A stretch of 64,000 bases of DNA. It comes from Blastomussa wellsi (Eukaryota > Cnidaria > Anthozoa > Scleractinia > Plerogyridae). The notes below the pieces were generated by a model. That model was given only the letters and a program-made list of their open reading frames with translations. It made no database searches and had not been told where the DNA came from. The stretch is taken from positions 24,214,076 to 24,278,075 of the forward strand of contig OX393564.1 of the NCBI GenBank assembly GCA_947652115.1. The letters are read 5' to 3'. Shown piece by piece: positions 58,401-64,000 of this stretch (within the stretch, counting starts at the first letter, position 1; each line of letters begins with the position of its first letter). The translations under genes and the position numbers were made by a program.

Positions 58401-61400
58401 TGCCAGTCTCATGAAAGCCTTTTATTAATATAATTTACATATATGTCAACACGTTCTTATGCTAATAACAAAAAATGTAATCACTTGTCTTGCGATTCAC
58501 ATCACAAGTGACTACCTCGTGAGACACAAAGTATTTTTGTTAATTGTTGTAAGAGGAGATGCCCGCGGCCTAATGATTTAGAGTGCGCTTGACTCCAGAT
58601 CGGACAGTCAGGGGTCAATTCCTGGTCGGGGCACTGCATTGTGTTCTTGGGCAAGACGCTTTACTCTGACTTACAATGCCTCTCTTCACCCAGGTGAATA
58701 AACGGGTACATGCAAATTTAATGCTGGAGGTAACCCTGTGATGGACTAACATCCCATCCAGGGAGGAGTATAAATACTCTCAGTCGCTTAATGCCACAGA
58801 AACCGGGATAAACTGCAGCCTGATGGGTCTCTAGGTTCGTACACAGACTGTACATATTGACTTCCATTTTCCTATTTTTGGTTCCTAGTTTTGTGTTCAT
58901 ACAGACAAGCGCAAAATGCTTCAGCAGCTGACGAAAGATATCAATCAACAGCCAAAGAAAGTGAGAGTCATGTACGAGCTTGTCAAAAGTGTTGCTGCAG
59001 GTAAATGAACAGGAGCCCATCGATTCTCATCCTGGCTTTTTCCCAGTCATCTCTTCTGCCCTTTTAAAGACTGAGGGTGGTGGGGGAAAGAGGTTGGTGG
59101 GGTAGGGTGGGGTCTATGGGAATGTGGTGGGGGTGATGAGAAGGAAGTTCCTGACACTCACACAGACACTTCCCTCATTAAATATGATGACTAGAGATGA
59201 GTCCCCAGCTGTGTACCAATTTCTTTCTTTTTTATTTATATTTAGTTTGTCTTTTAGACTCTGTTTCAGGTTTCACTTATTTTATTGACACCATGAATAT
59301 ACAATAAAACAAAGAAATCAAGAAAAAGAAGCATAAATTAAATTAATATGTCATGTTATAATTATATACAAAGCATTTATTTCTTATTGTGCAGTTACTT
59401 GATTCTGATAAAACTTTTATTGATAAATTCATTTGTATTTGTGTTGTGTATTAATGTTTAAGCAATATTATATGATAATTTTTTGCATGTAGGTATTATT
59501 TACTTTCTATTTTCTGTATTTATTTTAGCTACACATGCCAACAGGCATTCCCTTTACTTGGTGGACAAGAATGGAAGAGTAAGTATTAAACCTTGTCACT
59601 AAAACATTGTCCTATTCTTTTGTCCATCTGTCCATTTGTCCATTGGTTTGTTTGCCCACCCGTCCATTTGTTTGTCTGTTTGCTTGTTCATCCATCTGTC
59701 TATCTGCCCATCTGCCTGTCTGTCCATCCGTTTTTTTGCACCTTTGTCCATCCATCCATTTGTCCATTGATCCGTTTGTCTGTCTGTCCGTCTGTCCAGT
59801 CCACATTTCTGAGCCACATTTAGTGACTCTTTGATGGGCTAGTTGGCATACAGAGCCCAGTTTTTTTCATACAGAGCCCAGTTAATAATAACAAATAATA
59901 TGTAATGTTTAAAAAACGAGCAGCAGTGTTTTATTGGGTTTAAATCAGGAGGCATAGCCGAATGTTTTGCACCCGATAAAACACGTGCTGTGAGTTTTTT
60001 TGAACAGCTTCAATTTCAGCTGTTTTCCTCTGTTTCTAGGTGCGCTATACCTGGTGCACGTATATGTTGTGGTTTAAATTTATCCCTGGTTTAAAAGTTT
60101 TTAAACCAGTTTGATATTGATGTCCCTTTGTTTCAGATTATGCTAATCAACATGAGACAAAGGGAAATAAAAATCAAACTGGTTTAAAAAAATTTTAAAC
60201 CAGGGATAAATTTAAACCACAACATATTCATACTTTCACACCAAGACTCGTTTTGAAACAGAGGTAGAAGGCAACTCGTATTGGTCCGAGGCTTAGGGGA
60301 ATGAAGCAAACGAATTACATTGAAATAATCTCCTTGTGCTTTGTCTCTTGAAGCCTCTGGATCAAATTAAATTTTTAATGTATGTACTACATTGACCTTG
60401 GCTATTTTTTAAGGGCTTGTATGATAAAAATGGAAATTCGTTAAACAATACACCAAAAGCTTCAAATGGCGTTTCGCCTGACAAAAGAAAAAAAAAAGAT
60501 AAATAACAATAGGTCACTGAGTTCTTTGCATGCAAAGCAGTTAATATTTCTTTTGTTTTCGTTATTTCATAGGATATTTATCTGCATTCTGAGAACAAGC
60601 CAAGGTAAAACAACAACAACAACAACAACAAACATTTCTGAAAAAAAGAATTCCGTAGCATAATGTGCCCTGTGTTGTGTTATTTGTAAAAACTACAAAT
60701 GAGAGAGAAATGTAACTCGGATTTACCATCTTTTTTTGAGTATTAAGTAGCCACAGTTGTCCATGCTTTCAATTTTTCACTCAATAACATTGTCCTTCTC
60801 ATTTCTGTATAGGCCCCCCCCCCCCCCCCCCCCTCTCTCAAGCTCCAAAAATGGAAAGAATTAACAGCCACTTAAAAGTTAACAAAGGATTTGTACATAA
60901 GTTCAGCAGCAGTTCTATATAATTCATGTAATTTTATAAATGCGCTAAAACTGAGTTACAGAAACAATTAGGGTAGCTTAGGGGTAAGCGGCCCTTGATA
61001 GCTTTCTGTGCAATTAATTTGTTTACAGATCGCGATCGCTGTGTCGTCAAACTATTGGATGTGGAGGAACCGTGGCAGCTTACGTTGCCGAGACTGGAGA
61101 GAGACTATTTGTGAAGGATATTCTCGGGGTAATTAATGTATTTTGCTCTTGTTATTTTTTTCCTCATGCTTTTGTGATTACATGAACTTAACTCGTTATT
61201 TTTCGCTTGCTGTAGGATGAAAGATTTCCCAAAGGAATCGGTATTGAAGGTAAGCCTGCATACAGATCCTCGCTGCAAGGTATTGAGTTTCACGTCAGGA
61301 AAGTGAGCAATACCTCAGGGATAATACAGTGAACTATTTTTACTCCCAATGACCTCAATCCTGCCTGGAAACTCCTTTCATTCCTCTTAGAGAAGAATCA

Positions 61401-64000
61401 CACTAAAAAAAAAACACAGAAAAATCGACCACTAATATATAACTACTGCTTCATCGAAAGTCGTTTGTGTTGCTCTGCCATGTAGCTTCATAACATGAAA
61501 TTTTAGTGTTTATTGCAACTTGTTTTTTGTTTTGTTTTTGTGAAAATCCGTATAGACTATTCATTGTTGTACTTGAACCGTTGTGATTGAGAATCTCCTG
61601 AATTAGGGTATCTTTTCCATTTATTACTGAAAAAAAGTCTTCAAACTTTTCTAGCCCGGGTTAGTTGCAATTGCATGCTTGTCTCAGTTATGATTTAATC
61701 ATCAGTTCTCTTGTACGTTGCCCATTGACCATAAGGCAAGAGACTAGTCGAGCAACAAACGTTACTTGCCTGACGGAAAAATCTTCTTGTCCACTCCAGC
61801 CTATCGGATCAGGGGCCAAATTCTCAAAAGTCCCGGTAACGTTTCGGATCTAAGCCAGAATTTGAAATCAAAATGTGAAGAGTACAAGCACGAGTCTTGT
61901 ACCTCTCAAACTTTGTTTTGTTACTGTTCGAGAAACGGGTCCCAGGGCTCTCACGGGTTATGGAAGACAAGAAGAGGAATTTGAGAAGTACATTTTCCAT
62001 TCGTGGGTCGCCGTGGAACGTCGTGGAAAATGATGTTGATTGTACAAAATAAGTTAGGCAGATTTTGTCTCTGCAAAGGAAAAGGGATTATAGATTCACG
62101 CAATAAAGAACATTTTCGAAAATTTCATAGAAAATGACCGACTTTTGGTTGTGGCAAAACTGTGAAATAAATTAAATAAATTAACGACATTTTGAGAGAA
62201 ACGGCCACGTCGATCAGCCTCAGCTGTTTTCCATGTGGGGCCTCTATCCAGATCGAACTGGAATGGAGAAAGTAAATCTAGATCTTGGAATTTAGAAACG
62301 TCAAAAGTGTATGATTCCTGTCGCACGGCACTTCTTTAGAGCCGTGCCAAGGAACCCAGAAGTGTGAATAAATATAAATAAATCAGAAGTTGCCACGTTG
62401 TTTGGGTATTTCCTGTAACTTTTGTCCCTCTCTAAATGAACCTGAAATTATTATAATATAATAAAATACATGTTAGCAGTAATCCGTTGTTCGAGACGGT
62501 TGCACTGACATTATCACTTTTGTTACTGTTTTCAGACAGCACAGCCCAATCTGTTTTATGCCAGCCCATTGTACAAGCAGATGGCACTATAGTCGGTAAG
62601 GAGACGCTGTTTTATTTGGTATTCAGTCTTGCTGCCTGTGCAAGTTAAAGAAACAAAACATTGCCTGGTACCGAAGATCCTGGAGCTGGTATCCCCTCCT
62701 GAATTTGCGATCAAATTGGTTGGTTGTCGATAAATCAATTCTACAGGTATCGTTTTCTCAAAGAAACGGCCTTAAACTTTGAAGCAAAAGATAAAGCTTG
62801 GCAGATCTTGTCTGGGCACTTGATTCTATTTCTTACAACCTTTACTACAACAAGCTAGCTGCTATAAGAGACCTTTAGATTCTGCGACGAAGACGACTAC
62901 GAGTACGAGATTTGAATTTAAGTTTTGTCGCGCGTACTAACAAATTAGCCTTACCAGAAAACTTCATTTTCCTTTCTTGTCAGCAGCAACGTTAACACGG
63001 TCATTTTTGTTGAAGGCAGTTTGGCTTCGCCTAATCGCGAAACGATAAAGCAACTAACATTTTGATAACTTGTTTTCGCGACAACGGCATTCTCACTGAA
63101 ACTCGTAGTGGCGAAAACAAGTTATCAAAATGCTAGTATATTAATCAACTTGCGATTAAGAGAAGTCTAACTGCCTTCAATAAAAATGACCTTGCTAACT
63201 TTGCTGCTGATAAAAAGTTTTCTGGTGAGGCTATTTTGTTAGAACAAGCGAAAAAACTTCAAGTCAAATCTCGCACTCGTAGTCGTCCTCGTCGTAGAAT
63301 CTAAAGGTCTCTATACTCAGGAATTTCTAGTCCAACGTATGGTGATAAAAATTGCCTTTTCTCTAACAACTCTTGTTGAAATTAGTTGCGTATCGTGTAC
63401 ATTTATATGTTCACTTATGCCTCTTTGGTCATTTCTAAAGTGGTAATTTGATTCTTTTGCAGGTATTGTTGAATTAGTTAAAACGCTCGGTAACTCGTCG
63501 TTTGAGCGGGAAGACGAGGAGGTAAAAACAGCTGACTTTTTCAATTGTTTACTGAAGACTTCCAAAAGAACGAATTTCCAACGTATGTTGTTTCACGTTG
63601 CTCTAAATGCCACCAATAGAACGTCCGCTGGCGTTTCGGCGCAGACAGCAGAGGTCACGAGGCCGAGGAGGCCATTCTAATCGCGTTCCATTGAGATACG
63701 CGGATTTTCAGAATTTCGGATTTCTGGATGTCTGCATTGAGCGCGCAGTATCAAGGGAAGCGTTGTTGCACATTGCTCCTGTACGGCTTTTTCCCAGGCC
63801 TTCACGGTGTTCACGATGTCATGATGTCAGTACAGTACTCGTTTCTGTAACGTATACGTGACCCGAAACGGATTGATGATCCTTAATATTTTTTTCTTTT
63901 CTGCTTTGATTGTTATGTCGAATATAAAATTATCCTCTCATGGAATTGTTCATCAGAGTGTCAAGAAGAAGGCAATGTGCTTACCTCTGCTGTTTCGGTC
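55441..64000 (+). CDS. PDE10A: PDE10-type cyclic nucleotide phosphodiesterase, N-terminal part
   Basis: Hydrolyses cAMP/cGMP in the family; only the N-terminus and most of GAF-A are in the window, and the catalytic domain is beyond 64000. Exons: 55441-55612, 57506-57658, 58905-59000, 59529-59578, 60573-60604, 61029-61128, 61216-61249, 62536-62595, 63463-63521, and a probable one from 63959 to the window end. All but the last have clear sites with agreeing phases. MRVKEYLIANPQVLEDFIM and LERWLIRKTQ match the PDE10A N-terminus. The GAF-A blocks are AATHANRHSLYLVDKNGR, AAYVAETGERLFVKDILG, DERFPKGIGIE, SVLCQPIVQADGTIVG and VELVKTLG, the last five in the VEDILGDERFPRG order of PDE10. The start is ATG 55441, or ATG 55462 seven codons on. 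PDE11/PDE5 are alternatives but fit less well. Confidence 0.85.
57771..58050. repeat. Perfect tandem duplication, 2 x 140 bp
   Basis: 57771-57910 and 57911-58050 are identical base for base, starting GAAATCCAAGTTCCC and ending TATTTGGGGAAT. It lies in the PDE10-like intron between exons 57506-57658 and 58905-59000. No mismatch means a very recent event or an assembly artefact. Confidence 0.97.
58555..58855 (+). mobile_element. tRNA-derived SINE, nearly full length
   Basis: tRNA-like head GCGGCCTAATGATTTAGAGT and GGGGTCAATTCC (decayed box B) precede GTGTTCTTGGGCAAGACGCT, CTCTTCACCCAGG and the tail GCCTGATGGGTCTCTAGG. It lies about 50 bp upstream of PDE10-like exon 58905-59000, in the sense orientation of the gene. 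Confidence 0.9.
59608..59806. repeat. TGTCCATC/TTTGTCTG minisatellite
   Basis: Irregular tandem 4-mer words (TCCA, TGTC, TCTG, CCAT) over about 200 bp. Long open frames cross it in five of six frames because it is low in stop codons; none is a gene. It lies in an intron of the PDE10-like gene, starting 30 bp past exon 59529-59578. Confidence 0.85.
60062..60227. mobile_element. Hairpin MITE, about 70-bp inverted arms
   Basis: Left arm begins ATATGTTGTGGTTTAAATTT and the right arm ends with its complement AAATTTAAACCACAACATAT. Each arm also contains an internal small palindrome (TTTAAACCAG and CTGGTTTAAA). Loop is about 20 bp. It is in a PDE10-like intron. Confidence 0.92.
60610..60632. repeat. 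(CAA)n microsatellite
   Basis: About seven CAA units start six bases after the exon 60573-60604 donor site. Confidence 0.85.
60814..60833. repeat. Poly-C tract (20 C)
   Basis: The longest C run in the window, followed by TCTCTCA. It lies in a PDE10-like intron. Confidence 0.9.
62867..63312. mobile_element. Foldback MITE, about 446 bp, with very long inverted arms
   Basis: Left end AGAGACCTTTAGATTCTGCG and right end CGTAGAATCTAAAGGTCTCT are complements. The arms remain complementary through GACGACTACGAG, CAGCAGCAACGTT, GAAGGCAGTT, AAGCAAC/CGCGATTA-type text and ATTTTGATAACTTG, leaving a short loop near 63090. The flanks read ATA on both sides, a possible 3-bp target duplication. No transposase is coded. 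It is in the intron between PDE10-like exons 62536-62595 and 63463-63521. Confidence 0.92.
63959..64000 (+). CDS. PDE10A: Possible next PDE10-like exon, cut by the window end
   Basis: After CATCAGAG the plus strand reads CQEEGNVLTSAVSV in the frame required by the previous exon (phase 0). LTSAVSV resembles the helix that closes the GAF-A domain (ANLAWASVAI in human PDE10A). The acceptor has a weak pyrimidine tract, so this is tentative. Confidence 0.5.

Noticed and set aside
59599..59834. Cysteine-rich and Asp/Gln-rich open frames on both strands
   Set aside because: They are translations of the TGTCCATC minisatellite, which lacks stop codons; no start context or splice logic.

Overview
The window is nuclear DNA of an animal. 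It has small exons with GT-AG introns, dispersed non-LTR retrotransposon tails, a tRNA-derived SINE family, palindromic MITEs and AT-rich introns. Overall texture suggests an anthozoan cnidarian such as a stony coral; that is inference from style and protein similarity, not proof. The translated exons support four protein-coding genes.

Left third (1-30580): the 3' half of an alkaline phosphatase gene on the minus strand. Its exons are split by a 24-kb intron filled by about 22.9 kb of one 35-bp satellite (2344-25264). The array has multi-kb internal duplications. Between 26.4 and 29.4 kb the next intron holds one broken LINE reverse transcriptase fragment and two LINE 3' tails ending in (ATT)n. 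A 200-N gap (30580-30779) follows. The alkaline phosphatase 5' half is missing on one side of this gap and the IBTK 3' end is missing on the other.

Middle (31687-44805): IBTK (inhibitor of Bruton tyrosine kinase) on the minus strand. I could chain 21 phase-consistent exons (about 889 residues): ankyrin repeats, RCC1 propeller, two BTB domains and the start of a BACK-like region. Inside its second intron, on the same strand, lies a symmetric phase 1-1 exon encoding an SH3 domain. It could be spliced in without breaking the frame and is the most interesting protein-level novelty here.

Right third: IBTK is head-to-head, over 525 bp, with a plus-strand gene of 15 exons (45331-53977) encoding a 536-residue coiled-coil and Ser/Lys-rich protein I do not recognise. 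About 1.5 kb downstream, also on the plus strand, starts a PDE10-type cyclic nucleotide phosphodiesterase. Its N-terminus and most of GAF-A are present and it runs off the window at 64000. Introns carry SINE copies, several inverted-repeat MITEs, a perfect 2 x 140 bp tandem duplication, microsatellites and long poly-G/poly-C tracts.
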